In this document: positions 1 to 10,530 of the stretch, one piece after another | How the letters are laid out: each line of letters starts with the position of its first letter | Position numbering within the stretch: position 1 is the first letter of the stretch | Assembly (NCBI GenBank): GCA_030323885.1 | Contig: CM059186.1 | Span: 152,494,407 to 152,558,406, forward strand | Length of the DNA: 64,000 bases | DNA from: Branchipolynoe longqiensis | Taxonomy: Eukaryota; Annelida; Polychaeta; Phyllodocida; Polynoidae | Direction of reading: 5' to 3' | Made by a program: the position numbers and the translations under genes | Notes under the pieces: generated by a model | Seen by the model: the letters and a program-made list of their open reading frames with translations, nothing else | What the model was told of the DNA's origin: nothing | The model's database searches: none

Positions 1-13
1 CTGCAGTTGCGAC

Positions 14-519
14 CCGGTGTGGCATGCTCAGCCATGTACCGTGCTCAGCCGTGTACATAGACTCAAACTCAAGGCATTGTCAATGGTCGTGAGTAATTTT
101 CATACAGAAAATACAGAACAAGTGAAATATCTCTAAAAGCACACCACCTATTAACAAATCGCTTGGTACACATATAGAAAACATCTTCACCAAAAAGATT
201 ATATTAAATTTATAAGGTTAGGGTTCTTGATTTCTATTAAATTTGATTAAAACTAATGTCTTGCACTGCGCGTACCGTCAAACTCAAGGCATTGTCAATG
301 GTGGTGAGCAATCTTCATACAGAAAATCCAGGAAAAGTGAAATATCTCTAAAACCACACCACCTAGAAACAAATCGCTTGGTACACATATAGAAAACACC
401 TTTACCAAAAACATTATATTAAATTTCTAAGGTTAGTGACTTACGACCATTGACAATGCCTTGAGTTTGAGTCTATGTACACAGCTGAGCACGGTACACG
501 GCTGAGCACGCCACACCGG
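14..519 (+). mobile_element. Palindromic TIR element, CCGGTGTGG family, copy A1
   Basis: The left end CCGGTGTGGCATGCTCAGCC is matched in inverted orientation at the right end (511-519 reads CCACACCGG). Just inside, the block around 61-96 containing CTCAAGGCATTGTCAATGG recurs inverted near 446-478 and once more directly near 281-300, so the element is a palindrome with a tandemly duplicated arm. There is no coding capacity, so it is non-autonomous. No matching target duplication is visible, and the flanks (CTGCAG at both sides) are themselves inverted, so the true boundary may lie further out. Confidence 0.75.
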
Positions 520-574
520 CATGCTCGGTCCCAGCTGCAGTCCTTACCGAGGTATCAGCACAACTCGGAATGCA

Positions 575-1193
575 CGTACTATTAGTGACAGTTTCACATG
601 GATTCTTGTCAGTTAGTGGCAAAGACACTGTAATCTCAATCAATTAGTGTTGGCTGTATGTGGAATCTAGTCAGTTAGTGGTAGCATCACTGTCACCTTT
701 ACCAATTAGTGATGGATTAATATGGAATCGAATCAGTTAGTGGTACTGTCACTGTCACCTTGATCAATTAGTGATGGTTTAATATGGAATCGAATCAGTT
801 AGTGGTAGTGTCACTGTCACCTTGATCAATTAGTGATGGCTTAATATGGAATCTAGCCAGTTAGTGGTAGCGTCACTCCCAGCTTGATTAATTAGTGATG
901 GATTAATGTGGAATCTAGTCAGGTAGTGGTAATGTCACTGTCACCTTGATCAATTATTGATGGATTAATATGGAATCCAGTCAGTTAGTGGTAGCATCTC
1001 TGTCACCTCAATCAATTAGTGTTGGCTTAATGTGGAATCTAGTGAGTTAGTGGTAGCATCTCTGTCACCTCAATCAATTAGTGACAGCTTAATATTGAAT
1101 CTAGTCAGTTAGTGGTAGTATCACTGTCACATCAATCAATTAGTGTTGGCTTTATGTAGAATGGAATCAGTTAGTGGCTGTCACTAACAACCC
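575..1193. repeat. Tandem array, about 62-bp unit, about 10 copies
   Basis: The words CAGTTAGTGGTAG, CACTGTCACCTTGATCAATT and AGTGATGGATTAATATGGAA recur every 61-62 bp from about 580 to 1190 with roughly 10-20% divergence. It is a minisatellite with no open frame. Confidence 0.9.
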
Positions 1194-1640
1194 GCCAGAC
1201 GGGATTTCAAACTGGGCAGGATGCTCACCTTCCATCATAAAAGTTGTAAGATTAATTCTCAGCCGAGTGAAACCAAACACGTTCAAACTGACACTTGGCA
1301 CTACCTTGACTGATGTTTGGTATTACTAGTAATGATAAGAACTACTTAGATCAGTTTCAGGGTAGTTGTTACCAGATGGGGTATTGGGTTGCGGCGCTGG
1401 CAGCGTGGTGGTATCCCAGTGGGGGCAGCACTATAAAGGTCACCATCAGTCCGCACTGTCACAAGTTGGAAATCTTCCTTATTCATTACTGGGACATAAG
1501 ACCCCATCGACAACCCAATCAGGTAGTGACGGTTTAACGTGGATTGCGTTGTTAATGGTGGTAACAAAATCCAGGATGAAACCCATCATCTCCCTCATGC
1601 GGAACATTTCAAAAGAATTGAATTTATAGGATGTGATTGA
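1194..1640. other. Unassigned spacer with a SINE-A fragment
   Basis: Positions about 1370-1485 match the middle of the SINE-A family (CAGCACTATAAAG and GCACTGTCACAAG are readable). The rest shows no recognisable repeat, and the short frames here are not gene-like. Confidence 0.5.
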
Positions 1641-2660
1641 TTCTATGCGCATAACAAGACCAACTCCATATCATTTATATGGGAGGTATTCTATGAGCAT
1701 AAACAACCACAATGAATCCACATAATTGTAATATGGGGTGATATATTCTATGAGCACAAACAATAAATCCACATCATTTATGTAATGTGATATATTCAAT
1801 AAGCATAACATTAAATGCACATCATTTATATGATGTCATATATTCTATAGACATAAACAACAACAAATCCACATCATTTATATAGAGTGATATATTCGTT
1901 AAGCATGAACAATAACAAATCCACCTAATTTATATTGTGTGGTATATATTTTATAAGCATAACAACACCAAATCCACAGCATGTATAACTATAATGTGAT
2001 ATATTCTCTAGGTATAATATTTATTAATATCAATAACAGCACCAACAAATCCATAGCATTTATATGTTGATATATTCGATGAGCATACGGGATGGCCGAA
2101 TGAGTTAGAGGGTCCGGCTCCTGTGTTGGTAGATTGTGGGGTCGTGGGTTCGAACCCTGGTCGAGTCAAACCAATGACTTAAAGGTTTATACTTGTTGCT
2201 TCCTAGCCTGGTGCTCGGCATTATTAGGATAGAGCAAGGAGTGGTTGGCTCAGTGTCAGGATAATGTGACTGAGTGGGATATCAGGTCATGGTGCTGGCG
2301 GCCTGGTCTTCCAGTGGGGCAGCACTATAAAGTCCCCATGAGTGCGCACTGTCACAAGTCAGTACTCATCCTGATATGACCTTAGATGTTGCTAGGATGT
2401 AAAACAACAACAAACAAACAAGCATAACAACAACAACACCAGACCCCAAGCATATATCTTATGTAATGTATTCTATAGGCATAACACAAACAACAAACTC
2501 CCAGCATACATGCCATGTGATATATTCCATAAGCATAACAACAACACCAATAACAACCCCAAATCCACAGCATTTGAATAACGTGCTATATCCCCCGCCC
2601 CACTTACAGGGAGCGTGATATATCGCTCCAAGGTGGAAATCCAACACAGCTTGTATAAAT
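1641..2660. repeat. AT-rich tandem array (about 55-60 bp) interrupted by a SINE
   Basis: Units containing GATATATTCTATGAGCATAA and AAATCCACATCATTTATATG repeat from 1641 to 2087 and resume at 2421 after the SINE insertion. Unit length varies and the copies are diverged. Confidence 0.8.
2088..2420 (+). mobile_element. SINE-A, full length, with 6-bp target duplication
   Basis: The tRNA-derived head has an A-box-like segment (TGGCCGAATGAGTTAGAG) and a clear B box GGTTCGAACCC at 2147-2157. It is followed by the family body (GGATAATGTGACTGAGTGGG, then CAGCACTATAAAG) and an AAC-rich tail. AGCATA flanks it on both sides (2082-2087 and 2421-2426) and is part of the surrounding satellite unit, so the insertion site is defined. 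It would be transcribed by RNA polymerase III and moved by a LINE in trans; that is family knowledge, not seen here. Confidence 0.92.
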
Positions 2661-2821
2661 GTAATCCATCGCCCCCGCTAGGGTGCAATAATGCTTATAG
2701 TGGGTACAAGTCAGTAAATACACTGACCACCTGGGTGTATATGTGCACACACGCCACACGCTGTGTGTCGAGGTGGAGGGGGGGGGGGGGGGGGGATGAA
2801 ACCACGGAGGTAGGTTATTAA
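2661..2821. other. Spacer with a poly-G run
   Basis: No gene or repeat family is recognised. There is a G homopolymer near 2778-2796. Confidence 0.5.
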
Positions 2822-2919
2822 AGTTGCATAGTCTTATAAAAGCATCAAATTGTCTAAAGCAAAACACCTATCCAGATTTGAATCTAGGCTTCCAACTTAG
2901 ATACTGATGTACTTATTAA

Positions 2920-3258
2920 AGCTGCATAGTCCGATGAGCACATCAAATTTTCTTCAGCAAAATAATTATCTAGATTTGATTCTACATGTCTAACTTGGAT
3001 ACTGGTGCACTTATTAAACATGTGTCACCACATAGAAGGGAATATTGAGGCAATTAAATAGAATATTTTACTGAAGAAGTCTATGGCGTCAGAGATTTGG
3101 CATGCTTTTCCAAAGTAATTTAGCACTTCAAATATCTCAAAAGTTAGCCATTTAAAATCAAAGTTATTTCAAACTAAAGTAAGGTAGATTATAACGATCT
3201 ACCTAATATATTTATCTCAGAAAATGACAGAAACTCAAAACCATCAGACTATGCAACT
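2920..3258 (+). mobile_element. MITE, same family, nested inside the 2822 copy
   Basis: TIR AGCTGCATAGTCCGATGA begins at 2920 after TAA. The right end CAGACTATGCAACT finishes at 3258 before TTA. On either side the outer copy continues (ACTTATTAA, then TTAAGTATGTG), matching the uninterrupted family reading CTTATTAAACATGTG. Confidence 0.88.
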
Positions 3259-3406
3259 TTAAGTATGTGTTGCTACATAGAAGGGAATATTAAGTCGCTT
3301 TAAATTGTTTAACCTGTTACTCCTGAGCATATAAGCGTCGGAGTTTTGGCAAGCATGCCAAAAATAATCTTGTATGTTTACACTTAAATCATTTCTGATG
3401 AAGTAA

Positions 3407-3907
3407 AGTTAAGATTCCTCCTACGCGGTATGCGGTATGTGGTATGCGGTATGTGGTATGCGAATGGGAGGATTCCTTCTATGTGGTATACAGTATGCGG
3501 CATGCGGCACACGACTGGGTATATTTAAAAAATAAAAATAAACAAGTATGGTCCATACTGCACTGTATATGGCCTAATATGGCATTTATATCTATGTACC
3601 TCTTGGTACGTCACATGGGGGTTCCTACCTTTATAATTACCAAATTATAGATAGGTATTCATATTTTTGTGGCTATGGTAGCATTTTTACCAACCCGAAC
3701 CCCCACCACCACCACTACCATATGTTTCCCCTCCGCACCCCTGTGTGTGACCGTTCCGTAATGATCAGTCGCCTCTCCTAGTCTAAAACTAATGGACAAG
3801 TGCGACTGAGGTTTCTATTCACATACCGCGTGCCGCATGCCGCATCGATCGCTACAGGGACCGATCGAGTTGCCGCATTCGCATACCGCGTGTAAGGAAT
3901 CTTAGCT
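3407..3907. mobile_element. Foldback TIR element with GCGGTAT word arrays, copy 1
   Basis: The left end AGTTAAGATTCCTCCTACG and the right end (inverse complement AGCTAAGATTCCTTACACG) are inverted copies. Next to the left TIR the word GCGGTAT/GTGGTAT is repeated about 7 times; the complementary words ATACCGC and GCCGCAT fill the right side. TAA precedes it and TTA follows. The host MITE reads AAGTTAGCCATTT where this element sits, so a 3-bp TWA duplication is supported. Confidence 0.8.
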
Positions 3908-4022
3908 TTAGTCATTTTAAATCAAAGTTACTTCAAACTAAAATGAAATAAATTGTAATGATAGACCTAGGAGATTTAGCTCAGAAAATGACAGAAACTT
4001 AAAACCATCGAACTATGCAACT

Positions 4023-4351
4023 TTAACGGGCCAAACCACGGGTTCTGATATACGGACTCAGACAGGATCAGAATATATTGCCTGACTCATGGCTGAGGGT
4101 GCGACTGCCTGCCTTTGTGGTCCGGTAGTGTTGCGAATCGGGCATTCACATGATTCAGGTGACAAGGGTTTTTGCTATAGGGGACCCGGTGTGTGTGAAA
4201 GTGGGTGTGAATGAATAATGGGGGAAGCATGTCAAATGGTAAAGGAACTAAAATATCGTAACCTTGTCTCAACCCGGGACGCACACAAACACCCCCCCCC
4301 CCACACACACATACACACACACACACGCCCTCACATTCACACACTCTCTCC
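4023..4351. other. Spacer ending in a CA/CACACA microsatellite
   Basis: 4287-4340 is a C run followed by an (AC)n tract. The remainder is unassigned, and short frames spanning the tract are low-complexity artefacts. Confidence 0.6.
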
Positions 4352-4819
4352 CCGGTGTGGCGGTTTCAGCGTGTTCCCGTGCTCAGACGTGTCCCGTTGC
4401 TTCTGCGCATGCGCGGATTTCGCATCAACTCGGATCACCCGAGACACTTATTGGCGCATGCGCACATCCTACAAACTCGGGTCGAATAATCGAATATGCT
4501 TCTCCGCGCTCGGGTGGACAATTTTTTTTTTTTTTTAATAACCGATAAAAAATACAGCAAAATAGGATTTAAAGTATTTTATGATGGCCTAGTTTACCTA
4601 TATTTCCATTTAATTAATCTAAGTTATTCTTTTTTGGCACACGGCACGTGTATTTGTCGACTCCACTCGCCGTGTTCTATTTGAAATTCTGACGACTGGG
4701 ATGACCCAAGTCGCCCGGGTAGTGTTAATCGATTACGGCCATGTTTATTAGATTCTGACACATGCGCAGAAGCGAGGTACACGTCTGAGCACGGGAACAC
4801 GCTGAAACCGCCACACCGG
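4352..4819. mobile_element. CCGGTGTGG-family TIR element, copy A2, with TCC duplication
   Basis: The TIR runs from CCGGTGTGGCGGTTTCAGCG at 4352 to its inverted match ending CCACACCGG at 4819, and extends about 45 bp. TCC lies immediately outside each end (4349-4351 and 4820-4822). The interior differs from copy A1 and includes an internal poly-T and GCGCATGCGC-type palindromes. No protein is encoded. Confidence 0.85.
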
Positions 4820-4984
4820 TCCATCCAGGGAGGGCTTGTAGTGTGGATGGGCCCTACCAAACATGGGCGCATTATGCAGTGGTCTAAGTTTAGAACCAAT
4901 ATGGGCTCTACTGAGGTTCACAAGTAGACACCTTCCCCCATAATGCATCACTTTCTGTGAGTTAGGTTATGGGATCAGTTTCCA

Positions 4985-5190
4985 GTCGAGTTAAACTTAA
5001 GCCTTACAAAAGTGATACTTATCGCGAGCTAGACTGGCTTTCAGCATTGCAAATATTGGCTAAGGACAGACCGACTCAATATCAGGATACTGTGATTGAG
5101 TTGGACATCGGGTATTGGTGCTTGTGGAATAGGCCGACTCAATATCAGGATAATGTGACTGAGTGGGATATCGGGGCATGGTGCTAGTTG
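4985..5190 (+). mobile_element. Old SINE-A copy with internal duplication
   Basis: CAGTCGAGTTAAAC, TGATACTTATCGC and two copies of GACTCAATATCAGGATA (about 5084 and 5138) identify a decayed SINE-A. The central body segment appears twice and the 3' tail is missing. Confidence 0.65.
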
Positions 5191-6826
5191 AACAGGATCC
5201 CAATGTACTACTCGACCGGTGGAAATGTGGGCTGGGCTGATTAGCTCACATTCTGAAATGCGGGCTGCTCACCAGGCTTGCATTTGCCACCATTTGCGGG
5301 GCCGGGTTCCCTGCTGTAACGCGTTGCTAGGAGACATCAATTGTGACTTTCTTAGCAATGGTGGAAGGTCGAGCGCTCGGGCTCCGACCCATCGGATGTG
5401 TTTATGCACGGTCTGATGTTTTAGACGAGATTTAGGCTTTTATTTTCGAGATTCCAAACTGATTTAACTTAACAAATACGGGAGGGGATACACTTATTGT
5501 ACTTAATCGTTATTCAGTGAAATTGATCTATGAAAGAACTCTTATTGTACTAGTTAGGGTAAGAATAAAGCCGTGAGCTCTTGGAAAGGTGAATTGGAAC
5601 GTTCCTTGCATTCTTTACTATTCTCCAGTCTTCTTGTAGATTAACCGCTATGGACAACCTGATATTTGATTGCTTTATATGTAATTAAGGGCCTGATGCC
5701 TGGTAGGCCTTATGCAGCCGATTAACCCATCTGTGGGAAGATGATAACAGACATATTAACAGAATTAACGTAGTGCTATTTGGCTGAAAATAAGACATTA
5801 ACTTAGGCTGATTATCAGTGACAGTAGCAGAGGCACAGTGAGCTTCTGCTTAGTTCTGTATTAATGCGAACATAATAATACACACCGAATGGCGGGGAGG
5901 ATAGCCAGTTAGTTGAAATAATAAGTAATTGCTTTGGTATAATAAATGCGGGGAGGGACAAATAACCGTATTTATATGATACTCTGGCTGTCCGCCCTTA
6001 GCCCGGGAATGACAATGACGGCGACGGTCTACCTGCAGACGGAAGGAGAGGTGGCAGCAGCCCACGGCAGGCCCCCGGAAATTCACATGGAAATAATTAC
6101 ATAAATTAACATGTAGGCTCGCCTTAGGCAGAGGCGGAATAGCCGAATGCTTAATTATATATATATATATATATCATGAGTTGCACTCCCAATGGAGCAG
6201 TACTATATGGCTGTCATAAGTGTGCACTGTGTCAAGGTGGTACTAACTCAGACATATAAACCTTTGCATGATTTAGTTAAATTATTTTGAAGCAGATCAA
6301 GTCACGATGCAGGATGTAGGTGGTATTCGTGAACAGAATTGACACGTTTAAGACAAACTCTGATAGGCACATAGAATCGCTAGTCGCAATAGCATATATG
6401 AGGAAAATAGTCCAAAGAAATATTCTCATTAAATATATTACCGAATATAAAGGAACAAGGTGTGAGGGGGCTGAGGATGACGGTGAAATTGGCATAGCGA
6501 CTGATCGCTAAGATAATTTCTTAGAAGTGTCTTGAATAAAATATGACATAGTTGATCTCTTATGTACATTGGCAAATCATACAAAAAGACACAGACAAGA
6601 AACCGACAAGAAACCAGAGATTTATTTAGCCACTCTGTGTTTTGGTTGGTCGTTTAACAAAGATGGCTGCCGTCATGACGTCTTGTTGACAGGGATCTTA
6701 GTGTCGAGGAATTCTTCCTCAAGAGTTCCCTTTATGTAATAGAAGGAGGAGGTGGAAATGTCTTTAATTGTCTTAGATTTTGCAGGGCCATAAACCACAA
6801 TAAACTAAACCAGCTATAGGAATTAT
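5191..6826. other. Mostly unassigned AT-moderate DNA
   Basis: Apart from a short tRNA-like piece near 6131-6150, a TA run at about 6157-6172 and a SINE-A fragment at 6180-6260, I see no gene, tandem array or TIR. The frames present are short and lack family features. Confidence 0.5.
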
Positions 6827-6840
6827 ATATGTATAGAGAG

Positions 6841-6960
6841 CGCCACCTGGTGACACCAGGTAAGTGATATATATAGAGAGAGACACCTGATGTCCGAAAA
6901 CCAGGTAAGTGATATATACACAGAAAGAGAGCCACCTGGTGTTCGGACACCAAGTGGCTC

Positions 6961-7000
<40 letters not shown>

Positions 7001-7325
7001 CAGAGAACCACCTGGTGTCCAGGCACCAAGTGAGTGATTTATATAGATATATAAATATATATATAGAGCGAGCCACCTGGTGTCCAGATACCAGGTGGCT
7101 CTATATATGTATATATTTATATATAATACAGAGAGAGCCACCTGGTGTCCAGATTTATCTCACCAGGTGGCTCTCTCTCTATATATATAACACTCACCTG
7201 GTGGCCGGACACCAGGTGGCTCTCTCTCTCTCTCTCACAGTCTCAGTACATATGTATTTATATATATGTCCTGGAGAGAGATAGAGACAGATAGAGAGAT
7301 TGTGGTGGCCACCTGGTCTCCGGAC
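6841..7325. repeat. Array of CACCTGGTG palindromes in TA/GA microsatellite
   Basis: About eight near-palindromes of the form CACCTGGTGTCC ... GGACACCAGGTG lie near 6843, 6889, 6931, 7007, 7070, 7135, 7195 and 7308. They are separated by 40-110 bp of (TA)n or (GA)n. Several are flanked by GAGC/GCTC, extending the hairpin arms. The last one is incomplete. Confidence 0.85.
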
Positions 7326-7520
7326 CCACACTTCGGACCGGGATATTAGGTCATGGTGCCTACAAAGACCCGTTAGCTCAGGATCAGGATAATGTGACTG
7401 AATGGGATATCGGTTCATGGTGTCAGTGGTCTGATCTCCCAGTGGGGCAGCACTATAAAGATGTCATGCGTGTGCACTGTCACAAGTCAGTACCCATCCT
7501 TATATGACCATGGATGTTAC
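7326..7520 (+). mobile_element. Older SINE-A, 5' part, cut by a younger SINE
   Basis: Family body words (GGATAATGTGACTGAATGGG, CAGCACTATAAAG) lead into CATGGATGTTAC at 7509-7520. The tail of the same copy resumes after the younger insertion at 7862 (CATGGATGTTGCTGGG, then an AAC-rich tail to about 7902). Confidence 0.8.
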
Positions 7521-7861
7521 CAGACCGGATGGCCGATTGAGTGAGAGCGTCCGTCTCCCATGTTGGTAGACTATGGCATCTTGGGTTCGAACCCTGGTCG
7601 AGTCAACACAATGACTTTACAATTTATACTTGTCGCTTCCCAGCCAGGCGCTTGGCATTATTGGGATAGGGCAAGGACTGGTTGGCTCAGTGTCAGGATA
7701 ATGTGACTGAGTGGGATATCAAGTCATGGCGCTGGAGGCCTGGTATCCCAGTGGGACAGCACTATAAAGTCGCCATGAGTGCGCACTGTCACAAGTCGGT
7801 ACCCATCCTGGTATGACCTTAGATGTTGCTAGGACATAAAACAACAACAAACAAAACAAAG
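7521..7861 (+). mobile_element. SINE-A inserted into an older SINE-A
   Basis: This is a complete head-to-tail copy with B box GGTTCGAACCC and an AAC-rich tail. A 12-bp target duplication CATGGATGTT(A/G)C flanks it at 7509-7520 and 7862-7873 with one mismatch. The target lies in the 3' region of the older copy. Confidence 0.9.
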
Positions 7862-7902
7862 CATGGATGTTGCTGGGATGTAAAACCCCAACAAACAAAC
7901 TT

Positions 7903-8225
7903 TATTTGAAATTGGATGTTGGCGGGCAAAATGTCACTGCAATCCACATCAAGAAGTAAATGTATAGCAAGAACTCTGCCGGGTTTGAACCCTCAGAAAC
8001 CATGTGTTTGTGGGTTCGTGGAGAGGTTGAAGCACTGGCTCTATCGTGAAGGGATGGATTGGAAGAGACCAATACCCTACTCCCGGTGTGTAAACATGCC
8101 AGGTCGCAGCTTCAGTCCTTCCTCAGGGACCAACGGATTTTGATTCAAAAGTGATGAAGTGAGCCACATTTACCTCACCAGGTTATGTCTCTGAGACAAT
8201 GACTTAAAAATTGATATTTGTCGCT
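7903..8225. other. Unassigned spacer
   Basis: No recognisable repeat or gene. A segment near 8087-8130 (GTCGCAGCTTCAGTCCTTCC) resembles the right flank of element A1 near 528-555, suggesting a shared unnamed repeat. Confidence 0.4.
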
Positions 8226-8650
8226 AGTTGTGGTGTTCTCTGTGGCAGAGTGGTTAGAGTGTCTGACTTTTTTCTAGGTCGGACTCCTAATCTGAAGGTC
8301 AGTGGTTCGATTCCCTGTGCCCCAGATCTGCCAATTTGGATTTCCACTGCTGTGTAAACTTACAGCATCATCAAAGGCCAGTTGCTCTCATACCATGTCT
8401 ATGTGGTGTGGGAGGTTAAAAATCCCTTGGGTCGGTAAACGTGTAGGCTCGGGCTTTCTATTGACAAACTGTCTAATGGTGAAAACAAGTCTATTCAGAC
8501 TTATCCATGATAGGCAGTATAAATCTTCAAGAACAAGAAAGAACTTAGCCGGGCGCTCGGCATTACAAGGATAGGGCAATGAGCAGTGAAATGAGGAAGA
8601 CCAATTGTCTGTGATTGAAATTGTCCCTGCTTAATCAACTAATTTAACAA
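8226..8650 (+). mobile_element. SINE-B, tRNA-headed
   Basis: The head GTGGCAGAGTGGTTAGAGTG with GGTTCGATTCC (B box) has tRNA-like spacing with a long variable region. The body contains CACACCATATAGACATGG-like sequence on its complement and ends with the 3' signature GCTTAATCAACTAAT. A near full-length inverted relative lies at 29905-30225. Confidence 0.8.
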
Positions 8651-8694
8651 GAAAACAAGAATGTTAAATAGCTAAGTAGGGCTCTGGGTGATAG

Positions 8695-8770
8695 GTAGGC
8701 TAGGTGGTTCAACTGTGGGACACTCACTCCGGCAGAAGTGTGGGTTCTAATCCAGCTCTAGCCATTTTGT
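8695..8770 (+). mobile_element. SINE-D head fragment
   Basis: GGCAGAAGTGTGGGTTCTAA and its context match tRNA-like heads at 9407-9470, 9590-9665 (inverted) and 24751-24815. Only the head is seen. Confidence 0.5.
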
Positions 8771-8841
8771 GTCTCAGATGTGTGTAAGAACTTGCCATGA
8801 CATCGGTGCTGTGACCAGGATACTGTACACTATGGGATGTA

Positions 8842-9172
8842 GCGGGATGTAGCTCAGGCAGTAGATTGTCCACCTGTGAAGCTGTCGGTCATCCGATCGA
8901 TCCTGCTCAGTGGACCCATTTGCAGTTTGGGCTATTTTCCGTTCCAACCAGTGGTCCACAACTGGTTCATCAAAGGCTGTGGTATGTGCTGCCCTGTTTG
9001 TGGGAAAGTGCATATAAAAGACCACTTGCTGCTTATCAGAAAGAGTAGCCTATGTGGCAGCAGCGGGTTTCCTTCAAAGAAATATGTCAGAATGACAATA
9101 TGTCTGACGTCCAATAGCCAATGATAAAAAAATCAATGTGCTCTAGAGGCGTCGTTAAATAAAACAAACTTT
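8842..9172 (+). mobile_element. SINE-C, full length (molluscan-type SINE)
   Basis: The tRNA-like head (GGGATGTAGCTCAGGCAGTA, GATCGATCC) leads into a body with GGGCTATTTTCCGTTCCAAC, GTGCATATAAAAGACC and ATGTGCTCTAGAGGCGTCG, ending in AAATAAAACAAACTTT. From memory this body type is common in bivalve and gastropod genomes, which is the main basis for the organism call. Two inverted copies are at 16751-17436 and 40767-41089. Confidence 0.85.
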
Positions 9173-9399
9173 GCCTCTGCACTGTGCATGCTATATTGTT
9201 GGCGAAACTGCTTTGTGCATGTATAAATATACATAAGTTCACTACCTGGATACTTGTAATTATAAGCATGAACCTAATTGGAGGTGGTAATGGGTCTCAA
9301 CTTCATAAGTCTAGATGAAAGAGCTGCGCGTACCTCACCATGTAGGGGGAGGGGGTGGGGGGTGAGTCTACATGCACAGGATCTAGGTGTAGGTTTCTC
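9173..9399. other. Unassigned spacer
   Basis: Only a short G-rich stretch near 9349-9363 stands out. Confidence 0.4.
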
Positions 9400-9740
9400 G
9401 AATCAAGTAGCTCAAATGGTCGAATGGTAGACCCAGAATGGCAGAAGTGTGGGTTCGAGTCCTAATCTAGGAAAGGATGTTAGGTAAGCGACTCGCCACA
9501 ACACAAGACGACCTATTAGGTTATTTACATTGCATTTCAGTGTATCATGTGTAGGGAAGGGATGTTTTTCAAATTGGAAACATTGTGCCTCGAGTGGGAT
9601 TCGAACCCACACTTCTGCCATTCCTGGGTTGGTGTCCCAACCATTAGTTTATCTAGGCGACCTGGTGTAATCCCTATCCACGCCTACCTGTGCGGGTGGC
9701 ATTTTCCTGGGGAGGTCAGTGCAGCTCAAAAGATTTGTTG
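9400..9740. mobile_element. Two SINE-D heads in inverted orientation
   Basis: 9407-9470 (+) contains GTGTGGGTTCGAGTCC; 9590-9665 (-) contains GGATTCGAACCCACAC. Each carries a B-box-like element. Both also share AATGGCAGAAGTGTGGGTT. They are tRNA-derived but not free tRNA genes, because the acceptor stems do not pair cleanly. Confidence 0.6.
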
Positions 9741-9787
9741 AAAAGAAATAATCCCGATAGTTTGCAGCACATAATACTGTATGCTGT

Positions 9788-10090
9788 CCCGGGCTGGTAG
9801 ATCGTGGGGTCGTGGGTTCGAGTCCCGGTCGAGTCAAACCAATGACTTTAAAATTGATACTTGTCGCTTCCTAGCCAGGCGATCGGCATTATTAGGATAG
9901 GGCAAGGACTGGTGTGCTCAGTGTCAGGATAATGTGACTGAGTGGGATACCAGGTCATGGTGCCGGCGGCCTGGTTTCCCAGTGGGACAGCACTATAAAG
10001 TCGCCATGAGTGCGCACTGACACAAGTCGGTACCCGTCCTGATATGACCTTAGATGTTGCTAGGACGTAAAACAACAACAAACAAACAAA
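9788..10090 (+). mobile_element. SINE-A, 5' truncated, with 11-bp target duplication
   Basis: It starts inside the head (CTGGTAGATCGTGGGG) and runs through the family body to an AAC-rich tail. CTGTATGCTGT is present directly before (9777-9787) and after (10091-10101). The 5' truncation plus long duplication is typical of LINE-mediated insertion. Confidence 0.92.
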
Positions 10091-10101
10091 CTGTATGCTG
10101 T

Positions 10102-10530
10102 AGGTATTGACTAGGATGAAGCTCAAATGTGGACGAGTAAAAAACCAGCTTGGTGGGTCAACAAATGCACTCCTGCAGATCTTTACATAATCCTCCTGTT
10201 TATATAAACAAACACCAAACATATGTTGGGAGAGTGAGAAGGTTATAAAATACGACCCTGCAGTTTTGGTTTCCCTTCTTGTGGGTTATGTAAAAACAAA
10301 ACGTAATTGTGTTTTAATGGATGAGTATCTCACACAGATGGTTTGAGATTCAACTGTGCAAATAAACGAAGCAACTGAGCTGAATAGCTGACTGAATATA
10401 GCGTGTGCTTCCGTGGGTGCGATCCCTTTCTGATCTAAACCAAAGACTTGCAAAGTTGATGCCAGTAGATTGATACTTGTATCTGTTGCTACCTCACATT
10501 TCATACTTCACTATTACAACATTATATTAT
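10102..10530. other. Unassigned spacer
   Basis: No recognisable gene or repeat. The short frames show no family features. Confidence 0.4.

Larger units (their letters stand above)
2822..4022 (+). mobile_element. MITE (GTTGCATAGTCCGATG family) carrying two nested insertions
   Basis: The left TIR AGTTGCATAGTC starts at 2822 after TAA. The right TIR reads CGAACTATGCAACT and ends at 4022 before TTA. The interior matches other copies of this roughly 350-bp family but is broken at 2920-3258 by a second copy of itself and at 3407-3907 by an unrelated foldback element. Removing both restores the usual length and continuity. Confidence 0.85.

Noticed and set aside
1..6. CTGCAG at the first bases as a cloning or assembly artefact
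   Set aside because: The motif is part of an inverted flank also seen at 535-540, so it can be natural sequence. Nothing else suggests a vector.
2088..2170. tRNA genes at SINE heads (also 8226, 9407, 18011, 24751, 41808, 50328)
   Set aside because: A and B boxes are present, but acceptor stems do not pair and each continues into a SINE body and tail.
6841..7325. CRISPR-like array (regular dyad repeats with spacers)
   Set aside because: Spacers are TA/GA microsatellite of variable length, and the genome is plainly eukaryotic.
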